Notes: generated by a model from the sequence alone, not told the origin. A stretch of DNA of 64,000 nt from Desulfosarcina widdelii (GCF_009688965.1 NZ_AP021875.1:6820001-6884000), one strand, 5' to 3'; shown: positions 53,599 to 62,857, counted from the stretch's first letter. Numbers and translations are program-made.

Positions 53599-55122
53599 TC
53601 AGTCTCCGTTGCGATCCACCCAGCGATCCAGGCGGGTTGGTTGGACGATGCCGCAGGACATGGGCCTCCATTGGCAGGCGGCACTGATCTCGACGCCGGA
53701 TTGAATGATGGACACCGGACGGTCTGAAGAAACCACGACGATGATGATGTTGGCATGTTCGGCGGAAAAACGCAGGGCCGAATTGAATCGTGCCCCGCGG
53801 GCACGGTCTTCGCCCTCGATTGCCCGCCCGTCCAGCAGGCAGGCGAATCCGTGAAGATGTAGATCGGCACCGATATGCAGGGCGCCGTCCAGCCGCAGCA
53901 GGGATTTGGCCAGATTGAGGATCTCAGGTTTTTGCAAATCCAGGGGACGGTCGAAGCATTGGCCGGAAATGGTCAGCGGTGAAACATTGAGGTCGATAAC
54001 CAGCGTTGCGCCATGTTTCCGGTCTTCCGCCCGGTGGACCAGAGAAGCGACGATCTTGAATACGGTGTTGCCGACTTCGGAATCGAGAGCGGATTCCAGC
54101 AGCGCTTCCTCTATATGAACCAGATTGGCCCGACGGGTTCTGGACTGGTAGGTGCCGTCGGAAAAGCTGCACACCGGGTCATCGACAACCGTCAAAAAGC
54201 CGTGCCCGCCCCTGAAATCGGCTGTGATGGTAAAATCGGGAAGGGGTTCCTCCGCGATGCCGGCCACACAGCGACCGTCGGAGATCAGTTTGAGATCCGA
54301 ATGTTCCACTGCCGCCAGGAGTTTGCGCACGTGTTTGACGTTTTCGATGGAGGGCCGTTCCGATTCTGGAAAGCGGGCCAAAAAGGAAAGCTGCGGCAAT
54401 GCCTGGGGTTCCACAAACACCAGTTTTCCCCTTGGCCAGGCCCCTTCTTCCCGCGTTCTGGAAAGCTCCAGAACCGTATCCAGAATCGGGTAGATGCGCA
54501 GTCGGGTGTCCCACCCCAAAAGGAAATTCATGCGATCGACGACGTCATCCCGAACGGCATGGGTGGCGTATTCCCGCAAAAAACTGCCCGAGATGCCGGT
54601 ATAAAAGGCGCGTTCGCCGGTCATATCGAGGCAAAAACGCCAGGCTGCATGCTCCAGCCATCGCTCAGTGGGGCCCGTACTGCAGGCGTCGGGATGGTGT
54701 TCGGTGAACCAGATCTGGTAGTAAACCGAACCTGACCGGCAGCCGAAGGAGATCAGGCCGGTCATATGAAGGTTCTTTTCCGGAACGATGTGGTTGTACT
54801 TCATGCTGTCGCGCTGAATGGCGGGGGCACTGCGCCACTGCTGATTTTCCACATACAACTCCTTCAGTCGGGGCTCGTGACCGCCCAGCAGGTTCTGGGG
54901 ATCGAAGATGTACATGGGGGCATCCGGTTCCATGGCAAAGACGATTGCCGCCCGACTGGGGCCGGAAAAGTGAGACAGGCCGTCCCGGAGACCGTCCAGC
55001 GAATCTCCGATACAGTGGCAGATGAAGGAACTGAGGGCCAAGGGCATGTTCCGCAGGTTATGTGGTCCGCCAGGGCACCACGGCAAACGAAATGTCCCTC
55101 CAGAAATAGGCCAATCGGCCAT
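53599..55122 (-). CDS. DACNV-like protein (diadenylate cyclase-related sensor domain)
   Basis: A 507-residue soluble protein. The C-terminal part (about 410-490) resembles the DisA_N/DAC fold: LDGALHIGADLHLHGFACLL holds the DGA-type motif, and GARFNSALRFSAEHANIIIV corresponds to the GTRHRAA region, with the catalytic RHR not conserved. This fits the 'DACNV' probable nucleotide-sensor family more than an active c-di-AMP synthase. The N-terminal half (SFICHCIGDSLDGLRDGLSH, then FSGPSRAAIVFA) is unique to it. The start is not certain; an ATG at 55047 is also possible. The PAS gene follows on the same strand. Confidence 0.72.
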   Translation of the reverse strand: MADWPISGGTFRLPWCPGGPHNLRNMPLALSSFICHCIGDSLDGLRDGLSHFSGPSRAAIVFAMEPDAPMYIFDPQNLLGGHEPRLKELYVENQQWRSAPAIQRDSMKYNHIVPEKNLHMTGLISFGCRSGSVYYQIWFTEHHPDACSTGPTERWLEHAAWRFCLDMTGERAFYTGISGSFLREYATHAVRDDVVDRMNFLLGWDTRLRIYPILDTVLELSRTREEGAWPRGKLVFVEPQALPQLSFLARFPESERPSIENVKHVRKLLAAVEHSDLKLISDGRCVAGIAEEPLPDFTITADFRGGHGFLTVVDDPVCSFSDGTYQSRTRRANLVHIEEALLESALDSEVGNTVFKIVASLVHRAEDRKHGATLVIDLNVSPLTISGQCFDRPLDLQKPEILNLAKSLLRLDGALHIGADLHLHGFACLLDGRAIEGEDRARGARFNSALRFSAEHANIIIVVVSSDRPVSIIQSGVEISAACQWRPMSCGIVQPTRLDRWVDRNGD

Positions 55123-55481
55123 TCATGGATGGGGCGCGAACTATCTGATTCATAGTGGATTGCCTGCAAATTGTCAATCCTGAAAATGATTTATTCTTAA
55201 TAAAAACAAAGGCATTGGTTGTTTATTGGGAACGTCTGCCGCCTGAGAGCCAAAGATTGCCAGTGAAAAACGTAGATTATCCCGGCAACGGGAGCGCACT
55301 CAATTTCAGCCAATCGGCGGCAAAGCTGTTGATTTCGGCTTTTGCTGTGTTATTATCGATTTAATCGAAGGTCCGTTTCAGCTTGGCGGGCCGGTTTCGT
55401 TATGAAGGTGGTCGTCATGTTCGTCAGTGGCACCCTTTATGAATGAAGCAAGAGAATTTTTTTCGAAAGGAGGGTGCCAGC
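55123..55481 (+). other. Gene-free interval with the cold-shock gene's promoter and long leader
   Basis: About 359 bases between divergent genes. It holds the csp promoter at 55329-55356 and about 120 bases of 5' leader, and on the left an AT-rich stretch that likely has the promoter of the DACNV-like gene. Confidence 0.55.
55329..55356 (+). promoter_or_regulatory. Candidate promoter of the cold-shock gene
   Basis: TTGATT (55329-55334), 16-base spacer, TATTAT (55351-55356). It predicts a leader of about 120 bases, as is usual for cold-shock mRNAs whose leader changes fold with temperature. Confidence 0.6.
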
Positions 55482-55682
55482 ATGGTTAACGGCGTTGTCA
55501 AATGGTTCAACAGCAGCAAGGGCTACGGTTTCATTGAGCAGGAAGACGGTCCGGATGTATTCGTTCATCACTCCGGAATCAATTCCACCGGCTTTCGTTC
55601 GCTCAACGAAGGCGACCGGGTTACCTTTGAGATTGTTGACGGCCCCAAAGGTCCGTCCGCAGCCAATGTAACGGTTGTCTAA
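55482..55682 (+). CDS. Cold-shock protein (CspA family)
   Basis: A 66-residue single cold-shock domain. RNA-binding motifs RNP1 (KGYGFIEQ) and RNP2 (VFVHHS) are intact. It binds single-stranded nucleic acid and melts RNA structure. The start at 55482 follows AAAGGAGGGTGCCAGC. A terminator follows. Confidence 0.96.
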   Translation: MVNGVVKWFNSSKGYGFIEQEDGPDVFVHHSGINSTGFRSLNEGDRVTFEIVDGPKGPSAANVTVV

Positions 55683-55707
55683 GAACGTTTCCGATTCTTA
55701 GGAAAGT

Positions 55708-55739
55708 AAAGGGGGGCCGTGAAAGGCCCTCCTTTTTTT
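55708..55739 (+). terminator. Rho-independent terminator of the cold-shock gene
   Basis: AGGGGGGCC, loop GTGAAA, GGCCCTCCT, then T-run. Confidence 0.9.
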
Positions 55740-55952
55740 GAGCCCTTCTCCCCGCAACCGCAAGGCGTCGGCGGTTTTTCCTATATTTTTCCGGACTGCT
55801 TCATCATCTCACCCATTGGAGTTTTTTTGTGCCTTGGCCCTAATGCGATAGGGCGCTCGCGCGGCCGGTCGGTGTCCATGCGGATTGACTTTGTCGGTGG
55901 AGGTTGCTAAACGCAGTATCCATTGGCATTTAACACGGACTGAACAGGGACC

Positions 55953-56351
55953 ATGAAGAAAAAAAGAGAAAAACTTTTCAGGCATCCGGATATCGTCATT
56001 TCGACCTGCGATTTCGGCCACGGCATTTTCACCACCAAATCCCTCCCGGCCGATACAACGTTGGAGGAATGTCCCTATCTTCGGATCAACGCCGACGAGT
56101 GTGCCGGCACCCTGGACGACTATGTGTTCAACCTGGAATCCTCCGAAGACAATGGCTCGGAAGTTTACTCCCTGGTACTGGGATGGGGAAGCCTGTTCAA
56201 CCACTCTTACAAACACAACACCGAATACTGGCACGATACCGACCGCGACCTGATCGTATTTCATACCATCAAGAAGGTGGCTGCTGGCAAGCAGTTGTTT
56301 GTCAATTACGGAAAAGAGTGGTGGACATCCAGAGATCTGACCCCTGAATAA
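55953..56351 (+). CDS. Small SET-domain protein
   Basis: A 132-residue stand-alone SET domain, the lysine-methyltransferase fold. GHGIFTTKSLPADTTLEE at the N-terminus, the NHSYKHN pseudoknot motif (near 89) and the FVNYG end are present, so SAM binding is plausible. The substrate is unknown; bacterial SET proteins are sometimes tied to ribosomal or histone-like proteins. It precedes the enoyl-CoA hydratase gene by 13 bases. Confidence 0.88.
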   Translation: MKKKREKLFRHPDIVISTCDFGHGIFTTKSLPADTTLEECPYLRINADECAGTLDDYVFNLESSEDNGSEVYSLVLGWGSLFNHSYKHNTEYWHDTDRDLIVFHTIKKVAAGKQLFVNYGKEWWTSRDLTPE

Positions 56352-56364
56352 AGGAAAACAACCG

Positions 56365-57171
56365 ATGAACGACAGCGCCTCTCTTTCCGTGGAGATTAAG
56401 GACCACATCGCCTGGCTGAGCCTATGCCGCCCCGAACGGCGAAATGCCATGGGTATGGCCTTTTTCAGGGAATTGACCGATCATTTCCGGCGGTTCGACA
56501 AAGACGACGCCGTGCGCGCGGTGGTCATCCGGGCCGAGGGACCCACCTTCACCGCCGGCCTGGATCTGATGGAAGCCGGGGGGCTGCTTGCCGGCAAAGG
56601 CGCCGACGACCGCGAGAAGTTGAAAGAAACGATTCTCGAGCTTCAGGAGAGCAATAACGCCATCGAGCGCTGCCGAAAACCGGTCATCGCAGCGGTTCAT
56701 GGACATTGCATCGGCGGCGGCGTCGATCTGCTTTCGGCCTGCGACATCCGTCTGGCCGCAAGCGACGCCATATTCGCTATCCGCGAGACGAAAATCGCCA
56801 TCATTGCCGACCTGGGAACCCTGCAGCGGCTGCCCCACATCATCGGCCATGGCTGGTTTCGCGAACTGGCCCTTACCGGACGGGATTTTACCGCTGAAGA
56901 GGCCCTTGCGATGGGTTTCGTTACACGGATATGCGAGAACGCCGAGGCTCTTGTTAAAGCCGCCGGAGAACTGGCAGCAGAAATTGCCGGTATGGCACCC
57001 TTGACCGTTCAGGGAGTCAAAGAGGTGATCAACTACAGCCGGGACAACGGCGTCTATCCCGGTTTGGCCTATGTGGCCCAGAAAAATGCGGCCAGCCTGA
57101 TTTCCGAAGATCTCATGGAAGCCGTTAGCGCGTTTATGGAAAAACGCACTCCCAGGTTCCAGGGAAAGTAG
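56365..57171 (+). CDS. Enoyl-CoA hydratase/isomerase family protein, dienoyl-CoA isomerase-like
   Basis: A 268-residue crotonase. The oxyanion-hole stretches AEGPTFTAGLDLM and HGHCIGGGVDLLSACDIR are intact. The active-site region IIADLGTLQRLPHIIG carries the Asp found in delta3,5-delta2,4-dienoyl-CoA isomerases (ECH1 type), so isomerisation of dienoyl-CoA is a better guess than plain hydration. It was probably translated from the same mRNA as the SET gene. The acyl-CoA ligase follows after about 306 bases. Confidence 0.88.
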   Translation: MNDSASLSVEIKDHIAWLSLCRPERRNAMGMAFFRELTDHFRRFDKDDAVRAVVIRAEGPTFTAGLDLMEAGGLLAGKGADDREKLKETILELQESNNAIERCRKPVIAAVHGHCIGGGVDLLSACDIRLAASDAIFAIRETKIAIIADLGTLQRLPHIIGHGWFRELALTGRDFTAEEALAMGFVTRICENAEALVKAAGELAAEIAGMAPLTVQGVKEVINYSRDNGVYPGLAYVAQKNAASLISEDLMEAVSAFMEKRTPRFQGK

Positions 57172-57477
57172 TCCTCCCCGCAGAGACGCTCCCCCGTTGC
57201 CAAACAAATTGAGATTCAGCCGCCGGGCATTTTCCGTTCTACGGCTGGTTTTCGATGGCAAGACCCGCTAAAAGTCTTGCATATCCGTTCTCGATATGGC
57301 AGTAAACATCGTTTAGTAAAAGTAACTCTGTAATTGAACGAAAACTGAATAAATGAATAAAATTCATTAGTCCGTTCGGTGGATGCGGGAAGGGGCAAAC
57401 CTGCAAGCGGCCGATCCATGGGTGTTTCGCTTGTCGGTGCGGCACGGGGCTCAAAAACGACAAAAAGGGGAGGACGT
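57172..57477 (+). promoter_or_regulatory. Regulatory interval before the acyl-CoA ligase gene
   Basis: About 306 bases. A hairpin GCAAGAC-9-GTCTTGC at 57258-57280 follows the hydratase gene. A promoter candidate is TTGAAC (57334-57339), 18 bases, TAAAAT (57358-57363). An inverted repeat AATGAAT-AAA-ATTCATT (57352-57368) covers its -10. No gene is seen. Confidence 0.55.
57352..57368. promoter_or_regulatory. Inverted repeat over the -10 of the acyl-CoA ligase promoter, likely operator
   Basis: AATGAAT, three A, ATTCATT: seven perfect pairs. It resembles operators of TetR-type fatty-acid regulators; the regulator is not in the window as far as can be told. Confidence 0.5.
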
Positions 57478-59277
57478 ATGTACACGTTGGACAAGCCGGA
57501 CAATCTTGTGGCGATGTTCGAGGAAAGCGTGGCCAAATTCGGCGGCAATTTGTGGATGGGAACCAAAAATGCTGCCAAGGACGGCTACGACTGGGTGACC
57601 TACGATCAGGTGGCACAGCGAATCGCCAACCTGCGCGGCGGCTTGGCCCGGTTGGGAATCGAGAAGGGCGATGCCGTCGGCATTATCGCCAACAACCGGG
57701 TGGAATGGGCCGCAACCTGTTACGCGACCTACAGCCTGGCCGGCAGATACGTGCCCATGTATGAAGCGGAACTGGAAAAGACCTGGAAGTACATTGTCTC
57801 CGATGCCGCTGTAAAGGTGCTTTTTGTTTCCAAGCCGGACATTCTGGAGAAAGTCAAATCCTGGCCCGAGGAGATCGATACCCTGGAGCACGTCATCCTT
57901 ATCGAGGGACAGGGCGAGGGCAGCATGCAGGATTTGGAGCGGTTGGGCGCGGAAAACCCCGTTTCGGCAGTTTATCCGGATGCAGACGATATCGCCGGTT
58001 TGATCTACACCTCGGGTACGACCGGCGCCCCCAAGGGCGTGCTCTTGTCCCACGGCAACCTCACGAGCAATGTGCATGCAGCCGCCAAGGCCTACCCCCA
58101 ACTGGATGAAAACCTGCGGACCCTCTCTTTTCTTCCCTGGGCGCATTCCTACGGACAGACCGCAGAGCTTCATCTACTCATGCGGCTGGGCGGGTCCACC
58201 GGTTTCGCTGAAAGCCCCCAGACCATCGTGGACGATCTGGCCCTGGTCAAACCGACTTTTCTCATTGCCGTGCCCCGGGTGTTCAACCGCGTGTATGATG
58301 GCCTGAATGCCAAGATGAACGAACAGGGTGGACTGGCCAAGAAATTGTACGACATGGGCGTCAATGCAGGGATCGAACGGCGGCAATTAAAAAAGGAGGG
58401 GCGCACCAGCGTGGTCAACGCAATCAAACTGAAAATCGCCGACGCCCTGGTATTCAAAAAGATACGGGAAAAATTCGGCGGCCGACTGATGTACTCCTTG
58501 AGTTCCAGCGCGGCGCTCAGCCCCCACATCGCCGAGTTTTTCGAAGATGTGGGCATCCCTGTATACGAGGCCTGGGGGATGACCGAATTGTCGCCGGCCG
58601 GTGCCATCAACAGCCCTGAACACAACAAGCTCGGAAGTGCCGGTTTACCCATCGACAAAGTGCGGTTTGCGATCGACAAAACCTTCGACAGCGAAAACTC
58701 CGGGGAAGGCGAACTGATCGTTTACGGTCCCAACGTAATGAAGGGGTACCACAACAAGCCCGAGGAGACCCGTGCCACCATGACCGAGGACGGCGGTTTA
58801 CGTACCGGTGACCGCGCCTATATCGACGAAGACGGGTACCTGTTCATCACCGGACGCATCAAGGAGCAGTTCAAGCTGGAAAATGGCAAGTTCGTTTCCC
58901 CGGCCACCCTGGAAGAAGAGATCAAACTGCTGCCCTGTGTGGAGCACACCATGATTTACGGTCTCAACCGTCCCTATACGGTCTGCCTGGTTTTTCCCGA
59001 TTTTTTGGTTATGGAGAAGTTGGCTGCAAAAAACGGCTGGCCCTCAGAACCGGCCGCCATGGTTGCCGATTCTGCGGTTAAGGCGTACATCGAAGGCCAG
59101 ATCCTTGATAGCCTGAAAGGTAAATTCGGTTCCTACGAAATCCCGAAAAAGTTTATCGTTTTAAGTGAGGGGTTCAGCGTGGAAAACGGCATGCTTACCC
59201 AGACCTTCAAGCTCAAGCGTCGCGAAGTGCTCAAGGCATACCAGCCGATGATCGAGGCAGCCTATGAGAAAGGATAG
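57478..59277 (+). CDS. Long-chain acyl-CoA ligase (AMP-forming)
   Basis: A 599-residue adenylate-forming enzyme that activates fatty acids to acyl-CoA. Visible are the P-loop-like YTSGTTGAPKGVLLSHGN (near 177), YEAWGMTELSP, and the hinge segment TGDRAYIDEDGYLFITGR. The start at 57478 is chosen for AAAAAGGGGAGGACGT; the frame is open for 33 codons upstream. With the crotonase gene before it, it suggests local fatty-acid metabolism. Confidence 0.94.
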   Translation: MYTLDKPDNLVAMFEESVAKFGGNLWMGTKNAAKDGYDWVTYDQVAQRIANLRGGLARLGIEKGDAVGIIANNRVEWAATCYATYSLAGRYVPMYEAELEKTWKYIVSDAAVKVLFVSKPDILEKVKSWPEEIDTLEHVILIEGQGEGSMQDLERLGAENPVSAVYPDADDIAGLIYTSGTTGAPKGVLLSHGNLTSNVHAAAKAYPQLDENLRTLSFLPWAHSYGQTAELHLLMRLGGSTGFAESPQTIVDDLALVKPTFLIAVPRVFNRVYDGLNAKMNEQGGLAKKLYDMGVNAGIERRQLKKEGRTSVVNAIKLKIADALVFKKIREKFGGRLMYSLSSSAALSPHIAEFFEDVGIPVYEAWGMTELSPAGAINSPEHNKLGSAGLPIDKVRFAIDKTFDSENSGEGELIVYGPNVMKGYHNKPEETRATMTEDGGLRTGDRAYIDEDGYLFITGRIKEQFKLENGKFVSPATLEEEIKLLPCVEHTMIYGLNRPYTVCLVFPDFLVMEKLAAKNGWPSEPAAMVADSAVKAYIEGQILDSLKGKFGSYEIPKKFIVLSEGFSVENGMLTQTFKLKRREVLKAYQPMIEAAYEKG

Positions 59278-59297
59278 ATATTCATCGGCGGCAGATT

Positions 59298-59368
59298 GAA
59301 TGGTTTTTTACGGAGTAATCTCGGCTTATCGTTTCCCAACAGGAAATGCCGAGACCGAAAAACCATTC
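59298..59368. terminator. Long imperfect hairpin between convergent genes
   Basis: GAATGGTTTTT pairs with AAAAACCATTC; inside are CTCGGC/GCCGAG and TTTCC/GGAAA pairs. It reaches the TAA of the DUF5666 gene and probably ends transcription from both sides. Confidence 0.7.
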
Positions 59369-60835
59369 TTATTCAACCGATATGCCTTGCCAGGTAATGG
59401 CTTCGCCTGAACGCGTTCCTTTTGCGGAGACGATGTCTCCGGCTTCAGTGAAATTGTAAAAATTACTGTAACCGGTTCCATCAGGCGATTCGAAGCCATC
59501 ATTCGGGATGCCGGATATATCGATATCATGGTCAAGGAGGGTTATGACGCTCTGGTCCGCAGGGGGGGCTGTTTTAAGAGCGCCCTGCAATATGACTTTG
59601 TTATTTAAGGCGTCTAAGGCGATAATGTGAATTGCCAACATCGACGCAGAATCTGAAGATGGCAGTTCTATCCCGATTGCTTTAAAATGCATTGTTTCGT
59701 CTATGTCATCAATCGTCGTGACCTCGCCGGTAACCATGGTGTTTTGGTCATAGCGGATGGTAATATCTGACAAACCATGCAACGTTATCAGTGATAAGTC
59801 CCTATCTATTAATGAAAAATCGGCTTCCACTTTAGCAAAACTCAGGAAAGCGATGCGTTCGGCATGTAACGTTCCGTTGATCAACTGCCCTTCGGCCTCA
59901 ACCTGGACGTCTTCGTCGATATCATCGGCATCGCCCCCGGTGTAAAGGGTCTGATCATTCAAGACAACTGGTACCCCGTTCAACCGGAATTCTTCCTCCG
60001 AAGTTTTTTCGGTGATAATTCCTTCTAATTCGATGGAATCGATATCGGTAGTGCCTAACAGATCGACCCGCTCGATGGTGTCGGCCTGGATATCGATTGA
60101 TGGAATTACCGATAAAGTGCCTGTCACCTCAACCAACTGGTCCTGGGCCAGTTGGTTGAGGCCGACCAGAGTAGCGCCGGTTGTATCGACGACAGTGATT
60201 CCGTTAATCGTGATATGATCAGGACCTGCAAACGTTATTGTTCCTTTCAGATTCGCATGGTCATCGATATCGCTGCCGGTAACGAAAGTTGCCTGAATGC
60301 GGCCCTCTGCGTCTTCAAAGCCGCTGACCTGAATCCATTTCCCTTCCAATGAAACTTCTATATCGAGATTTAGAACGTTGGTCAGTTCATTGATGATAAC
60401 CGTTTTTCCAAGAACTACTATTTGCGCGGTTTCTGGGTCGATCTGCTGAAATGAACCCACTTTCACCGGTCCTCTGAGATCGTCGTTAAAATAGACCTTT
60501 TCCGCTATACCGTTTTCAGAATCCTCGAGTTCACCTTCTACCCGTACGACCATTCCAACCTTGAGGTTGTTCAGAACCTCCTCGTCGCCAAATCCCTTGC
60601 TTTGACCTTCAACAAAGATTTCCGCATCGCTGGTATCGTAGCGGACACCATTGACGTGGACACTGCCAATGGCGGTAACGGAACCCGAACTGATACCGGT
60701 CCCGCCAGTGCCGCCTCCGTTGACACCCGAGCCGCCGATGCCTCCCCCGCTGGATGCCAGGTCGTCAATCCCCCCGCCCCCGCAGCCGATAATCAGGCTG
60801 CCGGCGAGGATCAACAGGATCTTCACCCATTTCAT
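59369..60835 (-). CDS. DUF5666-domain lipoprotein
   Basis: A 488-residue surface or periplasmic lipoprotein: signal ending LIIGC, then a Gly/Ser-rich linker (GGGGIDDLASSGGGIGGSG) and several repeats of a small beta-barrel-like DUF5666 domain with the recurring VGMVVRVEGELED and VEGKW/VEAEG patterns. Function unknown. The start at 60835 was preferred as it opens right before the signal peptide; 26 upstream codons overlap the DUF6502 gene. It is typically paired with DUF6502, as here. Confidence 0.82.
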   Translation of the reverse strand: MKWVKILLILAGSLIIGCGGGGIDDLASSGGGIGGSGVNGGGTGGTGISSGSVTAIGSVHVNGVRYDTSDAEIFVEGQSKGFGDEEVLNNLKVGMVVRVEGELEDSENGIAEKVYFNDDLRGPVKVGSFQQIDPETAQIVVLGKTVIINELTNVLNLDIEVSLEGKWIQVSGFEDAEGRIQATFVTGSDIDDHANLKGTITFAGPDHITINGITVVDTTGATLVGLNQLAQDQLVEVTGTLSVIPSIDIQADTIERVDLLGTTDIDSIELEGIITEKTSEEEFRLNGVPVVLNDQTLYTGGDADDIDEDVQVEAEGQLINGTLHAERIAFLSFAKVEADFSLIDRDLSLITLHGLSDITIRYDQNTMVTGEVTTIDDIDETMHFKAIGIELPSSDSASMLAIHIIALDALNNKVILQGALKTAPPADQSVITLLDHDIDISGIPNDGFESPDGTGYSNFYNFTEAGDIVSAKGTRSGEAITWQGISVE

Positions 60836-60857
60836 TTGTTTCCGGGAAAAGTTCAAC

Positions 60858-61688
60858 TCAATCCTCTTCGTCAAAGGATTTTTCAAAATAGTAAATCCCG
60901 ACACCGGCGACATTGCGGCCCGTACCCTTTATTCCGGGGTTGACATCCCGGTCGTTGATCGCCAGATAGCTGTCCAGATCGTTCAAAAGTTGCTGGGCCT
61001 GACGGCGGGACATTTTTCTGAAGTCTGCCAGCACTTCATCCGGCAAATTGTCGTAATACACTTTGCGCTGAAAATAGGGCTCATGCCCATTTTTATCGAT
61101 ATTGTTTTCGATGGTCGATATCAGAAGGTTTACATCGGTTCCCAGGATGTGAAATTTAATCGCCTCGTCGGCCGTTGGGGTAAACGCTTCATGAACGAGC
61201 CGGACACGGTTGTCCGGTTCCAACTGCAGGGCGCCAACCCGGATCAATTCATCCAGAACCGCACGGGGAGGCATATCGCCGCTGAATTTTTTGACCAGGG
61301 TCTCGAACGTGGCGCCCTCTCCGGATATGGGGATGGCAACGGGGCGACCCTGTTCATCGAGGCACCCGGCTTCCCTTCGCCATCCGGATACCACCCTTGC
61401 CGCCCGGTTGTATTTTTCGCGCTGCTCTCGACTCATGGGCGGATCCAATTCCGACAGCCTTTTCACCTCTTTGCGCGTAAGCCCGGTGATCACGGAAATA
61501 CGTGAATGGGTCTGCTTGCGTCCTTCGATGGTGAAGTTTTCCCTGGCGACATCGTAATAGACCCATTTCAGCAACGAAGCGAAAGTTTTGAAACTAACCC
61601 CTCTTTTCAATGCCATTCGAACAAGCGGCCGCAGCAGTTTTAAAATGGCCGCGTATAGTACTCGTGTAGTGTCCTGATTCATATCCAT
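60858..61688 (-). CDS. DUF6502 family protein
   Basis: A 276-residue soluble protein. The opening LLRPLVRMALKRGVSFKTF and the HTH-like SRISVITGLTRKEVKRL (about 60-76) suggest a winged-helix DNA-binding protein. It was recognised as DUF6502, usually encoded next to a DUF5666 protein. The start is at 61688 or two codons later; the frame stays open upstream. It ends 22 bases before the DUF5666 gene, so the two are one operon. Confidence 0.78.
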   Translation of the reverse strand: MDMNQDTTRVLYAAILKLLRPLVRMALKRGVSFKTFASLLKWVYYDVARENFTIEGRKQTHSRISVITGLTRKEVKRLSELDPPMSREQREKYNRAARVVSGWRREAGCLDEQGRPVAIPISGEGATFETLVKKFSGDMPPRAVLDELIRVGALQLEPDNRVRLVHEAFTPTADEAIKFHILGTDVNLLISTIENNIDKNGHEPYFQRKVYYDNLPDEVLADFRKMSRRQAQQLLNDLDSYLAINDRDVNPGIKGTGRNVAGVGIYYFEKSFDEED

Positions 61689-62071
61689 GGCCGTAATTGA
61701 ACTTTCAACGATTGATCGAACCAACAGCAGCAATTCGCGCAGTGAGGATACAGGAGCTGAATCCAACCATAAAACAACGGTCCCAATCAACAATTTAATA
61801 ACACAGCAATTATTCGGCCAACTTTTCAGGAAACGTGGGTTTCAGGTTTGATCCAGGTTTCCATTGAAGCGAATTTATATATATATTTCTTTTATAAACA
61901 ATTTGTTATACGAATATAGCTTTGAATAATCCGAAGGCAGGCCGTCGGATCTGCAAGACTTTTTTCTGGACAAAACGGTTTCTTTTATTTCCAATCCCAT
62001 GAAAAGATAGGAAAATTATTTCATATTCAATCGTGAGTTTAAACTTTACAGGCATTGCCAGGCTTTTATTC
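61689..62071 (-). other. AT-rich gene-free interval upstream of DUF6502
   Basis: About 383 bases, strikingly AT-rich from 61780 to 62070 against a GC-rich surround. It should hold the DUF6502 promoter. A hairpin ATCCGA-10-TCGGAT with a weak T-tail (61929-61950, minus) may terminate the nitrilase-family gene. No convincing gene was seen. Confidence 0.5.
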
Positions 62072-62857
62072 TCATTCCTCCACATAGCGAGGATAACGGC
62101 TCTTCGCCCGGTCAGCGTCCGAGAGGTTGATTTCAAGGGTCAAAAACGGACGCTTAACCGAGGTCGTTCCTAAAACCGTGCCTTGATCCGGTTCAATAAT
62201 CCAACCGTGACCTCCCCATGGGTGACCTCTATGGTCCGCCCCGTTGCGATTCGAAGAGAGGCAAAACGAACCGCTTGTCACGGCCGCCGCCCTGCCGCCC
62301 ATGATCCATTTTTCCGTGGTTGAGGCTTCCGTGGAACGGGGACAAATAAGCATCTGGACTCCCTGCCGGCCATATGCACGGGCATGTTCGTTGAACCAGA
62401 GTTCGGTGCAGACCACAAACCCCATCGTGCCGTGTTCGGTTTTTACTGCATCGAATCGTTTTCCATCCCGCTGATACCACGTTGCCTCCCAGAAATCCGG
62501 TTCATCCGGCAGATAGTACTTGTAATGTGCCTTCTGATATCCTCCCCTTGCGTGCCATGCGAACGCTTCATTGAGCCTCTTGACGTCTGTCGTTACCGGC
62601 CGTGAGCTTACCACCGTTGCTTCTCCAAATTCAGACAAACGGCGTAGCCATTGGTCGTGCAAAGCAACGGCATTGTCCCATGCGGCCGGGTCAAAATCTT
62701 TGCTGGCGGCAAGCCATGGTGCAAACGGCATTTCCGGCAACACCACAATATCGCTCCGATGTTCGACCACGTGGGACACCAGGTCCCGCCAGGCCGCCTC
62801 GAACGGCTTGGGATCACTCGGTAATTCGCAGACGGTAGCTGTAATCCGTTTTTTCAT
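62072..62857 (-). CDS. Carbon-nitrogen hydrolase (nitrilase superfamily)
   Basis: A 261-residue amidohydrolase. The Glu-Lys-Cys triad is visible: E42 in LPEMPF, K109 in YQKAHY, C150 in FVVCTELWF. It is a cytoplasmic enzyme that breaks C-N bonds of an amide or nitrile; the substrate is not known. The start has AAAGGAAAGAT. No operon partner is evident. Confidence 0.9.
   Translation of the reverse strand: MKKRITATVCELPSDPKPFEAAWRDLVSHVVEHRSDIVVLPEMPFAPWLAASKDFDPAAWDNAVALHDQWLRRLSEFGEATVVSSRPVTTDVKRLNEAFAWHARGGYQKAHYKYYLPDEPDFWEATWYQRDGKRFDAVKTEHGTMGFVVCTELWFNEHARAYGRQGVQMLICPRSTEASTTEKWIMGGRAAAVTSGSFCLSSNRNGADHRGHPWGGHGWIIEPDQGTVLGTTSVKRPFLTLEINLSDADRAKSRYPRYVEE

Noticed and set aside
57380..57440. 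GGGGCAAACCTGC string suggesting a c-di-GMP-I riboswitch before the acyl-CoA ligase gene
   Set aside because: The second conserved half (GACGCAAAGC) and the tetraloop-receptor parts are missing.
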